Assembly (NCBI GenBank): GCA_963713035.1
Contig: CAVQKB010000006.1
Coordinates: forward strand, 222,602-286,601
Direction of reading: 5' to 3'
DNA length: 64,000 bases
From: Nocardioides_B sp963713035
GTDB taxonomy: Bacteria > Actinomycetota > Actinomycetes > Propionibacteriales > Nocardioidaceae
Under the pieces are notes generated by a model, which searched no databases, was not told where the DNA came from, and saw only the letters and a list, made by a program, of their open reading frames with translations. Both the position numbers and the translations under genes were made by a program. Below are positions 15,271 through 24,109 of the stretch, piece by piece (position 1 is the stretch's first letter; every line of letters begins with the position of its first letter).

Positions 15271-16839
15271 TCACATCCGGAAGATGCCGTAGGAGGGCTC
15301 GGGCACCGGCGCGTTGGCCGCGGCCGCCAGCCCCATGCCGAGGACGCGTCGGGTGTCGACGGGATCGATGACGCCGTCGTCCCACAGCCGCGCGGTGGAG
15401 TAGTAGGGCGAGCCCTGGTGCTCGTACTGCTCGCGGATCGGGGCCGTGAACGCCTCCTCCTCCTCGGCCGACCACTGCTCGCCGCGGGCCTCGAGCCCGT
15501 CCCGCTTCACGGTCGCGAGCACGGAGGCCGCCTGCTCGCCGCCCATCACGCTGATCCGCGCGTTGGGCCACATCCACAAGAAGCGCGGGTCGTAGGCCCG
15601 GCCGCACATGCCGTAGTTGCCCGCGCCGAAGGAGCCGCCGATCACGACCGTGAACTTCGGGACGACCGAGCAGGCGACGGCGGTGACGAGCTTGGCGCCG
15701 TCGCGGGCGATGCCGCCGTTCTCGTACTCCCGCCCGACCATGAAGCCGGTGATGTTCTGCAGGAACACCAGCGGGATGCCGCGCTGGTTGCACAGCTCGA
15801 TGAAGTGCGCGCCCTTCAGCGACGAGGACGAGAACAGGATGCCGTTGTTGGCCACGATGCCGACCGGGTAGCCGTAGACGCGGGCGAACCCGCAGACCAG
15901 GGTCTCGCCGTAGAGCGCCTTGAACTCGTGGAAGCGCGACGCGTCGACGATCCGCCGGATCACCTCGCGCACGTCGTACGGCGTTCGCGCATCGGCCGGC
16001 ACCACGTCGTACAGGCCCTGGGGGTCCTCGGCGGGCTCCTCGACCGGATGCGGCTCGTACGACGGCTGGGGACGTCGCTCGAAGGTGCCGACGATCGAGC
16101 GCACGATGGCCAGCGCCTCGGCGTCGTCCCCGGCGAGGTGGTCCACGACCCCGGACGTGCGCGCGTGCACGTCACCGCCGCCCAGGTCCTCGGCCGTGAC
16201 GACCTCGCCGGTCGCGGCCTTCACCAGCGGTGGGCCGCCGAGGAAGATGGTGCCCTGGTCCTTGACGATGACCGACTCGTCGGACATCGCGGGGACGTAG
16301 GCGCCACCGGCGGTGCACGACCCCATCACGGCGGCGACCTGCGGGATGCCCTGCGCGGAGAGGTTGGCCTGGTTGAAGAAGATCCGGCCGAAGTGGTCCC
16401 GGTCGGGGAAGACCTCGTCCTGCATCGGCAGGAAGGCGCCGCCGGAGTCGACGAGGTAGAGGCACGGCAGCCGGTTGGCGCGCGCCACCTCCTGCGCCCG
16501 CAGGTGCTTCTTGACCGTCATCGGGTAGTAGGTGCCGCCCTTCACGGTGGCGTCGTTGGCGACGATCACGCACTCGCGGCCCGACACCCGTCCGACGCCG
16601 GTGACGATGCCGGCCGACGGGACCGCGTCGGGGCCGCCCTCCGGGGAGTACATCCCCGTCGCGGCCAGCGGGCTGAGCTCCAGGAAGGGGCTGCCGGGGT
16701 CGAGCACCCGGTCGACCCGCTCGCGGGCGAGCAGCTTGCCGCGGTCGAGGTGCTTGCGTCGGGCCGACTCGCTGCCGCCCTCCCGGACGGTGGCCAGTCG
16801 CTCGTGCAGCTCCCGCACCAGGTCCCTCATCTCCGCCAT
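15271..16839 (-). CDS. liuB: Acyl-CoA carboxylase beta subunit (probable methylcrotonyl-CoA carboxylase)
   Basis: 522 residues of the carboxyltransferase family. Seen in order are the RKKHLDRGKLLARERV-type opening, GRECVIVANDATVKGGTYYPMTVKKHLRAQEVA, LVDSGGAFLPMQ, MGSCTAGGAYVPAMSD, then the second half with GYPVGIVANNGILFS, NITGFMVG and FTVVIGGSFGAGNYGMCGRAYDPRF. This set, with PMTVKKHL and GAYVPAMSDE, is typical of methylcrotonyl-CoA carboxylase rather than propionyl-CoA carboxylase. It is the first gene of the minus-strand operon, and the palindrome at 16847-16864 lies 7 bases upstream of its ATG, so it is very likely repressed by the divergent TetR protein. Confidence 0.93.
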   Translation of the reverse strand: MAEMRDLVRELHERLATVREGGSESARRKHLDRGKLLARERVDRVLDPGSPFLELSPLAATGMYSPEGGPDAVPSAGIVTGVGRVSGRECVIVANDATVKGGTYYPMTVKKHLRAQEVARANRLPCLYLVDSGGAFLPMQDEVFPDRDHFGRIFFNQANLSAQGIPQVAAVMGSCTAGGAYVPAMSDESVIVKDQGTIFLGGPPLVKAATGEVVTAEDLGGGDVHARTSGVVDHLAGDDAEALAIVRSIVGTFERRPQPSYEPHPVEEPAEDPQGLYDVVPADARTPYDVREVIRRIVDASRFHEFKALYGETLVCGFARVYGYPVGIVANNGILFSSSSLKGAHFIELCNQRGIPLVFLQNITGFMVGREYENGGIARDGAKLVTAVACSVVPKFTVVIGGSFGAGNYGMCGRAYDPRFLWMWPNARISVMGGEQAASVLATVKRDGLEARGEQWSAEEEEAFTAPIREQYEHQGSPYYSTARLWDDGVIDPVDTRRVLGMGLAAAANAPVPEPSYGIFRM

Positions 16840-16846
16840 CCCCGAA

Positions 16847-16864
16847 GGTTAGCGCTCGTTAACC
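16847..16864. promoter_or_regulatory. Probable TetR operator of the leucine operon
   Basis: GGTTAGCG-CT-CGTTAACC is an 18-bp near-perfect palindrome (7 of 8 positions per half). It sits in the 46-base gap between the carboxylase operon (start 16839) and the divergent TetR gene (start 16886). Size and position fit autoregulation plus repression of the operon by the TetR protein, with relief by an acyl-CoA of the pathway as the natural guess. Confidence 0.7.
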
Positions 16865-16885
16865 AGTCGTCGCTACCCTGACGCC

Positions 16886-17443
16886 ATGACCGGTCGAGCC
16901 ACCCGACGCGAGCAGATCCTCGCGACTGCGGCCGAGCTCTTCGCGGCCCGCGGCTTCCACGGCGTCAGCGTGGTCGAGCTCGGAGCCGCCTGCGGGATCA
17001 GCGGTCCGGCCCTCTACAAGCACTTCGAGTCCAAGGACGCGGTCCTCGCCGAGATGCTGGTGGACATCAGCGAGGAGCTGCTCCGGGTCGGGCGCGAACG
17101 GTCCGGGGCGGCCGCCGACGCGCCGGAGGCGCTCACCGCCCTGGTCGACTGGCACGTCGACTTCGCGCTGCGGCACCGGCCGCTGATCGTCGTCCAGGAC
17201 CGCGACTGGTCCTCCCTGCCGGAGCAGGCGCGCGAGCGGGTGCGCACCCTGCAGCGCAAGTACGTCGCGATCTGGGCCGACCGGCTGCGCGAGGTGCACG
17301 CCGACCTGACCCCGGAGCGGGCCCGGGCCATGGCGCACGCGACGTTCGGGTTGATCAACTCCACCCCGCACAGCGCCGTCCTGCCCGAGGACGAGATGCG
17401 CGCCATGCTCACCGCGATGGCCACCGCCGCGCTCGGCGTCTGA
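16886..17443 (+). CDS. TetR family transcriptional regulator
   Basis: 185 residues. The N-terminal helix-turn-helix (REQILATAAELFAARGFHGVSVVELGAACGISGPALYKHFESKDAVLAEML) covers residues 8-60. The C-terminal ligand domain has the WHVDFALRHRPLIVVQDRDW pattern seen in regulators of acyl-CoA catabolism. The gene is divergent from the methylcrotonyl-CoA carboxylase operon with a palindrome between them, so it probably represses that operon and itself. The ATG at 16886 is the only sensible start. Confidence 0.9.
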   Translation: MTGRATRREQILATAAELFAARGFHGVSVVELGAACGISGPALYKHFESKDAVLAEMLVDISEELLRVGRERSGAAADAPEALTALVDWHVDFALRHRPLIVVQDRDWSSLPEQARERVRTLQRKYVAIWADRLREVHADLTPERARAMAHATFGLINSTPHSAVLPEDEMRAMLTAMATAALGV

Positions 17444-17510
17444 GTCCCAGTCCCGATGGGTGCCCGGGGCGGGCCCTCGAAGCTGCCCGCGCGGGCCTAG
17501 GCTGCCGGGC

Positions 17511-18188
17511 ATGGCCCTCGCGACCTTCAAGGACCTCTGCATCGACGCCACCGACCCCGTCGTCGTCGGCGAGTTCTGGGCGGGGGTGCTCGGCCTGCAG
17601 CTGCATCACGAGGACGGCGGTGACACCCACCTCACGGGTCCGTCGCCGCAGCACACCGTGTGGGTCAACCGGGTGCCCGAGCCCCGCACCGTCAAGCAGC
17701 GCCTGCACCTCGACGTCAACGCCGCCTCCGTGGCCGAGGTGGTGGCGCTCGGCGCCACGGTCCTCGACGACGAGAGCTTCGGGTGGACGGTGCTGGCCGA
17801 CCCCGAGGGGGGTGAGCTCTGCGTGTTCGTGCGCGAGGGCGAGATCTCCCAGCGGCTCTACGAGATCGGCATCGACACCGGCGACTCACCCGAGGACGCG
17901 CACCGGATCGCGGTCTGGTGGGCCGAGGTCCTCGGGGGCCGGGTGACCGACGACGAGAGCGGCTACTCCTACGTCGACCGGATCCCCGGGGCGCCGTTCG
18001 ACTCCCTGGACTTCTGCCCGGTCCCCGAGCCCAAGACGGTGAAGAACCGGATCCACCTCGACGTCACCACCGACAGCATCGAGGCGCTCGTCGAGGCGGG
18101 TGCGACCGTGCTGCGCGCCCAGGACGAGGAGATCGGCTGGACGGTGCTGGCCGACCCGGACGGCAACGAGTTCTGCGCGTTCGTCTGA
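17511..18188 (+). CDS. VOC (glyoxalase-like) protein with two domains
   Basis: 225 residues forming two tandem VOC modules. The first half runs from FKDLCIDATDPVVVGEFWAGVLGLQ to GWTVLADPEGGELCVFV, and the second from RIAVWWAEVLGGRV to GWTVLADPDGNEFCAFV. Both halves contain an RxHLDV strand (KQRLHLDV, KNRIHLDV) and the DPxG-E-CxFV ending of the Glyoxalase_6-like group. Metal-binding residues are not obvious enough to name. The substrate is unknown; members act as dioxygenases, resistance proteins or isomerases. It is convergent with the photolyase-like gene, 6 bases apart. Confidence 0.8.
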   Translation: MALATFKDLCIDATDPVVVGEFWAGVLGLQLHHEDGGDTHLTGPSPQHTVWVNRVPEPRTVKQRLHLDVNAASVAEVVALGATVLDDESFGWTVLADPEGGELCVFVREGEISQRLYEIGIDTGDSPEDAHRIAVWWAEVLGGRVTDDESGYSYVDRIPGAPFDSLDFCPVPEPKTVKNRIHLDVTTDSIEALVEAGATVLRAQDEEIGWTVLADPDGNEFCAFV

Positions 18189-18194
18189 GCCGAG

Positions 18195-19691
18195 TCACCC
18201 ACCCGCGACCGGACCCTCCAGCCACGGCCGCGCGGTCGCGGTGAGCTCGCGCTTGCGGGCGTCGTCCATCCGGTCGTAGGTGCGCACCGCGAAGCCACTG
18301 CGTGGGTTGGCCTCGAAGCCGGCCCGGTGGTCGGCCACGAACTGCCAGTAGAGGGCGTCCCAGACACCGGTCCACTCCCCCGGTCCGAAGTCGCTCATCT
18401 TCCTCAGGTAGTTGCTGCCCGACACGTAGGGCTTGGTGGTGACGAGCTCGCCGGCCGCGAACTGGCTCATCGCGTAGACGTTCGGCACCATCACCCAGTC
18501 GTAGGCGTCGACGAAGAACGTCATGAACCACTCGTAGACCTCGTCGGGATCCACGCGCAGCAGCAGCATCGCGTTGCCGAGCACCATCAGCCGCTCGATG
18601 TGGTGGGCGTAGCCGTGCCGCTGCACCCGCTTGATGACCGTGTCGACCGGGTCCAGGCCGGTGCTGCCGTCCCACCAGCCGCTCCCCAGCTCGCGGGTCA
18701 GGCCGAGCAGGTTGCGGGTGCGCATGGCGCGCCCGTGCACGACGTACGACGCCCGCATGTACTCCCGCCACCCGATCACCTGCCGCACGAAGCCCTCGAC
18801 GCTCGGCAGGTCGACGTCGTGCTCGGCGGCGTGCTCGACGGCACGGGTGACGACATGGCGCGGGTCGAGCAGCCCGATGTTGATCAGCGGCGACAGGGCG
18901 GAGTGGAACAGCCACGGCTCGTCGGCGGCCATCGCGTCCTCGTAGGGACCGAAGTCGTGGAACCGGTCCTCCAGGAAGCGGGTCAGCCAGGTCTCGGCCT
19001 GCCGGTGCGTGCTCGGCCAGTGGTACGACGACAGCGCACCGGGATTGTCGGGGAACTCCTCGGCCACCCAGGCGAGGGCGTCGCGGACGTGGTCGGTCCG
19101 GGACGCCCGTGGCATCGACGGGATCGGCATGCCCTTCGGGAGCTTCTTGCGGTTCTCGGTGTCGAAGCTCCACCGGCCGCCGACGGGCGAGCGGCCGTCC
19201 ATCAGCAGGTCCATCCGGCGCCGCTGCCGCTCGTAGAAGTGCTGCATGCGGGGCTGCTTCACGCCGTCGAAGCTCGCGGCGATCTCGGCGGACGTGGTGA
19301 GGAAGGCCGGCGTCTCCGCGACCGTGAGCGCGGCGCCGGCGGCTCGGCAGGTCGCGCGCAGGTCGCGGTCGAGCCAGTGGTCGACGACGTCGAAGACCGT
19401 GACCTCGGCGATCGCGTGGGACCGGAGCACGTCCTGCAGCTGTGCGTCGGTGGCGGCCTCGGCCGACGTGGCGACGTACACCGTGGCGAAGCCGGCCGCA
19501 CGCAACCGGTCCTCGAAGGTGCGCATCGTGGAGCGGTGCAGCACCAGCTTGTGGGCGTGGAAGGGGAGCTGCCGGAAGAACAGGTCCGGCTCGACGAGCA
19601 CCATCACCGTGTCGACGTCGGCCTCGAGGTGCTCGACGAACAGCTGGTGCGGGAAGACGATCTGCGCCGTGGCCACCTCCGTGGGTGCCAC
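18195..19691 (-). CDS. Cryptochrome/photolyase family protein (DPRP-type) lacking iron-sulfur cysteines
   Basis: About 498 residues of the deoxyribodipyrimidine photolyase-related family (prokaryotic 6-4 photolyase/CryPro branch). Typical blocks are QIVFPHQLF at the N terminus, GRWSFDTENRKKLPKG, the FAD-binding part FVRQVIGWREYMRASYV, and HHIERLMVLGNAMLLLRVDPDEVYEWFMTFFVDAYDWVMVPNVYAMSQFA. Relatives carry a four-cysteine loop for a [4Fe-4S] cluster before the ALYWQF helix; here that place reads MSDFGPGEWTGVWDALYW with no cysteine, and the whole protein has only one clear cysteine. The start is uncertain: GTG at 19691 or 19676. Confidence 0.85.
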   Translation of the reverse strand: MAPTEVATAQIVFPHQLFVEHLEADVDTVMVLVEPDLFFRQLPFHAHKLVLHRSTMRTFEDRLRAAGFATVYVATSAEAATDAQLQDVLRSHAIAEVTVFDVVDHWLDRDLRATCRAAGAALTVAETPAFLTTSAEIAASFDGVKQPRMQHFYERQRRRMDLLMDGRSPVGGRWSFDTENRKKLPKGMPIPSMPRASRTDHVRDALAWVAEEFPDNPGALSSYHWPSTHRQAETWLTRFLEDRFHDFGPYEDAMAADEPWLFHSALSPLINIGLLDPRHVVTRAVEHAAEHDVDLPSVEGFVRQVIGWREYMRASYVVHGRAMRTRNLLGLTRELGSGWWDGSTGLDPVDTVIKRVQRHGYAHHIERLMVLGNAMLLLRVDPDEVYEWFMTFFVDAYDWVMVPNVYAMSQFAAGELVTTKPYVSGSNYLRKMSDFGPGEWTGVWDALYWQFVADHRAGFEANPRSGFAVRTYDRMDDARKRELTATARPWLEGPVAGG

Positions 19692-19780
19692 GAGGCCGAC
19701 CGTCCAAACCTGGCGGTCCGCACCCCGCCGCGGTAATCGCTTCGACCCGTGGGGGTGCCGGGACCTAGGCTCGTCGGGCC

Positions 19781-21691
19781 ATGCGCGACTTCCCACCTTC
19801 CGTCACGACCTTCCACGCGCTCCCGGGCGAGCAGCGGACGGCCGACCCGGACCTGCGCTCGCCGGCGCGTTTCCTGGGGTGGATGCTGCGCCAGCAGCCG
19901 GGGGTGATCGCCCTCGGTGCCGGCTTCGGCGTGCTGTGGCAGCTGCCGCTCACCGTCGGACCCTGGGTGATCGGTCGGGTGATCGACGACGGCATCCTGG
20001 CGCGGTCCGGGTCCGCCACGCTGGCCTGGTCGGGACTGCTGCTGGCGCTCACCCTGGTGGGGCTGTTCGGCATCGCGATGCACACCCTGGTGGTGCGCAG
20101 CTGGCTGATCGCGCTCTACGGCACCGTCTCGATGGTCACCCGCAAGGCGGCGCAGCTGGGGCACGTGCTGCCTCGCCGCACGCCCACCGGTGAGGTGCTG
20201 AGCGTCGCCGGCAGCGACTCCGACGAGTTCGGCGGGCTCACCGAGATCACCGCGCGCGCGCTGTCCCAGCTGGTCGCCTACCTCACCGTCGCCGCGATCG
20301 TGCTGGCCACCTCGCCAAGGCTCGGCCTGCTCGTCCTCGGCGCCGCGCCGGTGCTCGTCGGGGTGGCGCTGCCGCTGCTGCGGCCCCTGCACCGTCGCCA
20401 GCACCTGGAGCGGCAGCGCACGTCCACGCTGACCTCGCTCGCGACCGACATCGTGGCCGGACTGCGAATCCTGCGCGGGATCGGCGGCGAGGGCACCTTC
20501 GGCCGCAGCTACGACGCGCAGTCCCAGCTCACCCGGCGAGCCGGGGTGTCCGCCGGGGTGTGGCAGGCGTTCGTCGAGGCGGTCGGGGTGCTGCTCTCGG
20601 GCGGCTTCCTGGTGCTGCTGACCTACGCGGGCACCCGCGCGGTCGAGTCCGGCGAGCTGAGTGCGGGCGAGCTGGTCAGCTTCCTGGGCTACGGCCTGTT
20701 CATGGTGGGACCCATCCGGACCTTCTTCGAGCTCGCCCAGAAGGTCACGCGCTCGCTGGTCTCCGCCCGCAAGGCGGTCGCCGTGCTGGCGCAGGAGCCG
20801 CCGTGGCGCGCCCCCGCCGTGCCGGTGTCCCTGCCGGAGCGTGCCCGTCTCGTCGACGAGCTCACCGGGTTCGTCGCGGAGCCCGGCCGGCTGACCGTGG
20901 TGGTCAGCGCGCTGCCCGAGGCGTCCGCGGCGCTCGCCGACCGGCTGGGTCGCTGGCTCACCGCGCAGGACGAGCCGCCGGCGCTGGAGGACGAGGACCA
21001 GCCCCGTCGCGGTCGCGCCGCCCGGGAGGAGCGCCGCGCACGGCTCGAGCAGCGCGCCCGGATCGCCGCGGCCGACGCGGAGCGGGCCGGCCGGGCCTGG
21101 GGCGTGACCTACGGTGGCGTCGACCTCGCAGCGGTGCCGTTGGCCGACGTGCGTCGCGCCATCCTGGTCAGCGACACCGGCTCCCAGCTGTTCGCCGGGT
21201 CGCTGCAGGACGCCCTCGACCCGCACGGCGTGCTCGCCCGCGAGCAGGCCGAGCAGGCGCTGCGGGTCGCGGCCGCCGAGGACGTCTACGACGCCCTGCC
21301 GGGCGGCTGGGCCGGCGAGCTCGACGAGCGCGGCCGCGGCCTGTCGGGCGGCCAGCGGCAGCGCGTGGTGCTCGCCCGCGCCCTCGCCGCTGAGCCCGAG
21401 GTCCTCGTGCTGGTGGAGCCGACGTCGGCGGTCGACGCGCACACCGAGACCCGGATCGCGGAGCGCGTGGCCGCCCACCGTCACGGCCGGACCACGGTGG
21501 TCACGACCGTGTCGCCGCTGTGGCTGCACCACGCCGACCAGGTGGTGCTGCTCGCCGATGGCGCCGTCCGGGCGCAGGGCCGCCACGAGGACCTGCTGCG
21601 TGACGAGCCCGGCTACCGCCAGGTCGTGCTGCGCACCTCCGACGACGAGCCCTCCCTCGACCGGACACTGCGGGAGGACGAGCATGTCTGA
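19781..21691 (+). CDS. ABC exporter half-transporter with degenerate nucleotide site
   Basis: 636 residues: N-terminal membrane domain (about residues 35-330, roughly six hydrophobic segments) and C-terminal nucleotide-binding domain. The Walker A loop is gone (VVVSALPEASAA in place of GxxGSGKST) and the Walker B aspartate is replaced (VLVLVEPTSAVD), but the signature LSGGQRQR is intact. A charged Arg/Glu-rich insertion lies where the segment after Walker A should be. Its partner, overlapping by 8 bases at 21684, has the reverse pattern, so the two should form a heterodimer with one working ATP site. The exported substrate cannot be told. Confidence 0.9.
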   Translation: MRDFPPSVTTFHALPGEQRTADPDLRSPARFLGWMLRQQPGVIALGAGFGVLWQLPLTVGPWVIGRVIDDGILARSGSATLAWSGLLLALTLVGLFGIAMHTLVVRSWLIALYGTVSMVTRKAAQLGHVLPRRTPTGEVLSVAGSDSDEFGGLTEITARALSQLVAYLTVAAIVLATSPRLGLLVLGAAPVLVGVALPLLRPLHRRQHLERQRTSTLTSLATDIVAGLRILRGIGGEGTFGRSYDAQSQLTRRAGVSAGVWQAFVEAVGVLLSGGFLVLLTYAGTRAVESGELSAGELVSFLGYGLFMVGPIRTFFELAQKVTRSLVSARKAVAVLAQEPPWRAPAVPVSLPERARLVDELTGFVAEPGRLTVVVSALPEASAALADRLGRWLTAQDEPPALEDEDQPRRGRAAREERRARLEQRARIAAADAERAGRAWGVTYGGVDLAAVPLADVRRAILVSDTGSQLFAGSLQDALDPHGVLAREQAEQALRVAAAEDVYDALPGGWAGELDERGRGLSGGQRQRVVLARALAAEPEVLVLVEPTSAVDAHTETRIAERVAAHRHGRTTVVTTVSPLWLHHADQVVLLADGAVRAQGRHEDLLRDEPGYRQVVLRTSDDEPSLDRTLREDEHV

Positions 21692-23609
21692 CCTGCTGGC
21701 CTCCTCGGCCGACACCTGGCGCGACCGGTCGCAGGACCCGCCGCTGCTGCCGCCGGAGCTGACCTCCCTGCCCCACCACGCCGACGTCCGCACGCGGCTG
21801 CGCGCGATGCGCCGACGGCACGCCGTACGCCGGGAGCGGGCGGAGCACGTCTACGCGGAGTCCCGCAGCCCCGCACGGGGCTGGCCGGTCGCCGACGAGC
21901 AGGCGGTGCTGCGGTTCCTGGGCCGGCTGGTGCGCGAGCGCCGGGGCTGGTTCGCCGCGATGGTGCTGCTCAACGGGGTCGCCGCGGCCGCGGCGCTCGC
22001 CGTGCCGCGGCTGCTCGGCGCGCTGGTCGACCAGGTCACCGGCGCCGTCACCTCCGGGCCCGGCACCGGGACCCTGGCGCTCGTCGTGGTGGGCGTGGTG
22101 GTGCTCCAGGCGGCGTTCACCTTCGCCGGGCAGCTGACCTCGACGCTGTTCGGGCAGGACCTGCTGGCCTCCGCCCGCGAGTACGTCGTCGCCACGATCC
22201 TGCGGCTGCCGTTGAGCCGGGTCGAGGGCGCGGGCACCGGTGACCTGGTCACCCGGGTCACGCGCGACGTGGGCACGATGAGCCGCGCCGTGCAGTACGG
22301 CGTGCCGATGGCCGTCCTGATGCTGCTCACGGTGCTGCTCTCGATCGTGGCGATGCTGGTCAACTCGGTGCTGCTGGCGGTGCCGGCGCTGCTGCTGATC
22401 GGCTCGTCCGGCTTCCAGGTGCGGCGCTACCTCAAGCGCGCGCCGAAGGGCTACATCACCGAGGGCGCGACCTACTCCCGGATCAACAGCACCCTGACCG
22501 AGACGGTGGAGGGCGCGCGCACCGTCGAGGCGCTGGGCCTGGCCGAGCTCCGGATCCGGGCGACCGAGGACGACCTCGCGCTGTCCGCACAGGCGGAGCG
22601 CTACGGCATGACGCTGCGCAACCTTCTCTTCGCCGTGATCGACCTCGCCTTCAACACCCCGCGGGTGGCCACGGTGCTGGTCGGCGCGTGGGGCTACTGG
22701 CACGGCCACGTCACCCTCGGCCAGATCACCGCGGCGGTGCTCTACGTCGAGGCACTTTCCGGTCCGCTGGACCGGCTGGTCGGCGAGGTCGACCGGCTCC
22801 AGGTTGGGGCCGCGTCCACCGCCCGGCTGCTCGGCATCGCCTCGGTGCCCTCCGACCGCGAGGTGGGAGACGCACTGCCCTCCGGCCGCGACCTGGTCGG
22901 CACCGACCTCCGGTTCGCCTACCGGCCCGGTCACGACGTGCTGCACGGCGTCGACCTCCGTCCACGGGTCGGCGAACGGCTGGCCATCGTCGGCCCCAGC
23001 GGGTCCGGCAAGTCGACGCTGGGCCGGCTGCTGGCGGGCATCAACGGTCCCCGCACGGGGTCGGTGCAGGTCGGCGGGGTCGACCTCGTGTCGCTGCCGC
23101 TGGAGGTGCTCCGCGAGGAGGTCGCGCTCGTCACCCAGGAGCACCACGTCTTCGTCGGGTCGGTGCGCGACAACATCGTGCTGGGCCGCGACGGTGCCGG
23201 CGACGACGCCGTCTGGGCCGCGCTCGCCGCCGTCGGGTCCGCGGAGTGGGTGCGACGGCTGCCCGACGGGCTCGACACCCGGGTCGGCTCCGGCAACCAG
23301 TCGCTCACGCCCGCGCAGGCACAGCAGGTCGCGCTGGCCCGACTCGTCATCGCCGACCCCCACACGCTGGTGCTCGACGAGGCGACCTCGCTGATCGACC
23401 CCCGCACCGCCCGCAGCCTCGAGGGCACCATGAGCTCGCTCCTCGCCGGCCGCACCGTGATCGCGATCGCGCACCGGCTGCACACCGCCCACGACGCCGA
23501 CCGGATCGCGGTGGTGATCGACGGCGGCATCGCCGAGCTCGGCACGCACGACGAGCTGGTCGCGCTCGACGGGGAGTACGCCGACCTGTGGCGGGCGTGG
23601 ACGAGCTAG
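21684..23609 (+). CDS. ABC exporter half-transporter, catalytic partner
   Basis: 641 residues. A cytosolic N-terminal tail of about 80 residues precedes the membrane domain (FAAMVLLNGVAAAAALAVPRLLGALVDQV onwards) and an ATPase domain with Walker A GPSGSGKST, Q-loop TQEHHVF, Walker B TLVLDEATSLID and the switch histidine in IAIAHRL. The signature motif is altered (SLTPAQAQQVALARL instead of LSGGQ). Start ATG at 21684 lies inside the end of the first half-transporter gene, whose TGA is at 21689-21691, showing translational coupling. The pair fits type IV ABC multidrug or lipid exporters. Confidence 0.92.
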   Translation: MSDLLASSADTWRDRSQDPPLLPPELTSLPHHADVRTRLRAMRRRHAVRRERAEHVYAESRSPARGWPVADEQAVLRFLGRLVRERRGWFAAMVLLNGVAAAAALAVPRLLGALVDQVTGAVTSGPGTGTLALVVVGVVVLQAAFTFAGQLTSTLFGQDLLASAREYVVATILRLPLSRVEGAGTGDLVTRVTRDVGTMSRAVQYGVPMAVLMLLTVLLSIVAMLVNSVLLAVPALLLIGSSGFQVRRYLKRAPKGYITEGATYSRINSTLTETVEGARTVEALGLAELRIRATEDDLALSAQAERYGMTLRNLLFAVIDLAFNTPRVATVLVGAWGYWHGHVTLGQITAAVLYVEALSGPLDRLVGEVDRLQVGAASTARLLGIASVPSDREVGDALPSGRDLVGTDLRFAYRPGHDVLHGVDLRPRVGERLAIVGPSGSGKSTLGRLLAGINGPRTGSVQVGGVDLVSLPLEVLREEVALVTQEHHVFVGSVRDNIVLGRDGAGDDAVWAALAAVGSAEWVRRLPDGLDTRVGSGNQSLTPAQAQQVALARLVIADPHTLVLDEATSLIDPRTARSLEGTMSSLLAGRTVIAIAHRLHTAHDADRIAVVIDGGIAELGTHDELVALDGEYADLWRAWTS

Positions 23610-23663
23610 GCCCGGCCGACACGGGATCGCCTCCGCCCGCAGCCGTGTGTCACGCTCCTGCCC

Positions 23664-24083
23664 GTGACCTCTCGGATCGTCGTCGGCGACGCTGACGCCT
23701 CGCTCGACCAACGCCTCTCCGACGAGCTCGACCTCGTCAACGCCGCCGCCGTCCCCGGTGCGGCGGCCGTCGAGCTCACCGTCCGGATCCTCGACGACGA
23801 CGACGAGCTGCTCGGCGGCATCAGCGGCTGGACCTGGCAGCAGGCAGCCGGCATCGCGATGACGTGGGTCCGTGCCGATCAGCGTGGCACCGGAGTCGGC
23901 GCCCGGCTGGTCGGCCGCTTCGAGGAGACCGCGGCCGAACGGGGCGCACGACGGGTCTTCGTCACGTCCTTCACCTTCCAGGCTCCCGGCTTCTACGAGA
24001 GGCACGGCTACCGCGAGATCTTCCGGTGGGACGGTGTCCCGGTCGACGGGCAGGCCGACGTGCACATGCGCAAGGACCTCTGA
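23664..24083 (+). CDS. GNAT family N-acetyltransferase
   Basis: 139 residues, GTG start with V read as Met. The beta-strand opening AAVELTVRILDDDDELLGGISGW is followed by the acetyl-CoA loop WVRADQRGTGVGARLVGRFEETAAERG (RxxGxG type) and the C-terminal FTFQAPGFYERHGYREIFRWDGVP block. Close relatives are small single-domain acetyltransferases of unknown substrate. The first 41 residues resemble the truncated copy at 659-877, so the chromosome has, or had, at least two related genes. Confidence 0.9.
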   Translation: MTSRIVVGDADASLDQRLSDELDLVNAAAVPGAAAVELTVRILDDDDELLGGISGWTWQQAAGIAMTWVRADQRGTGVGARLVGRFEETAAERGARRVFVTSFTFQAPGFYERHGYREIFRWDGVPVDGQADVHMRKDL

Positions 24084-24109
24084 CGGCACGCGGGTGGTAA
24101 GCGGCCCGT

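Noticed and set aside
21501..24089. Minus-strand frame of 862 codons opposite the ABC exporter
   Set aside because: Antisense to clear transporter and acetyltransferase genes; composition is Arg/Gln/His/Gly-rich without domains.
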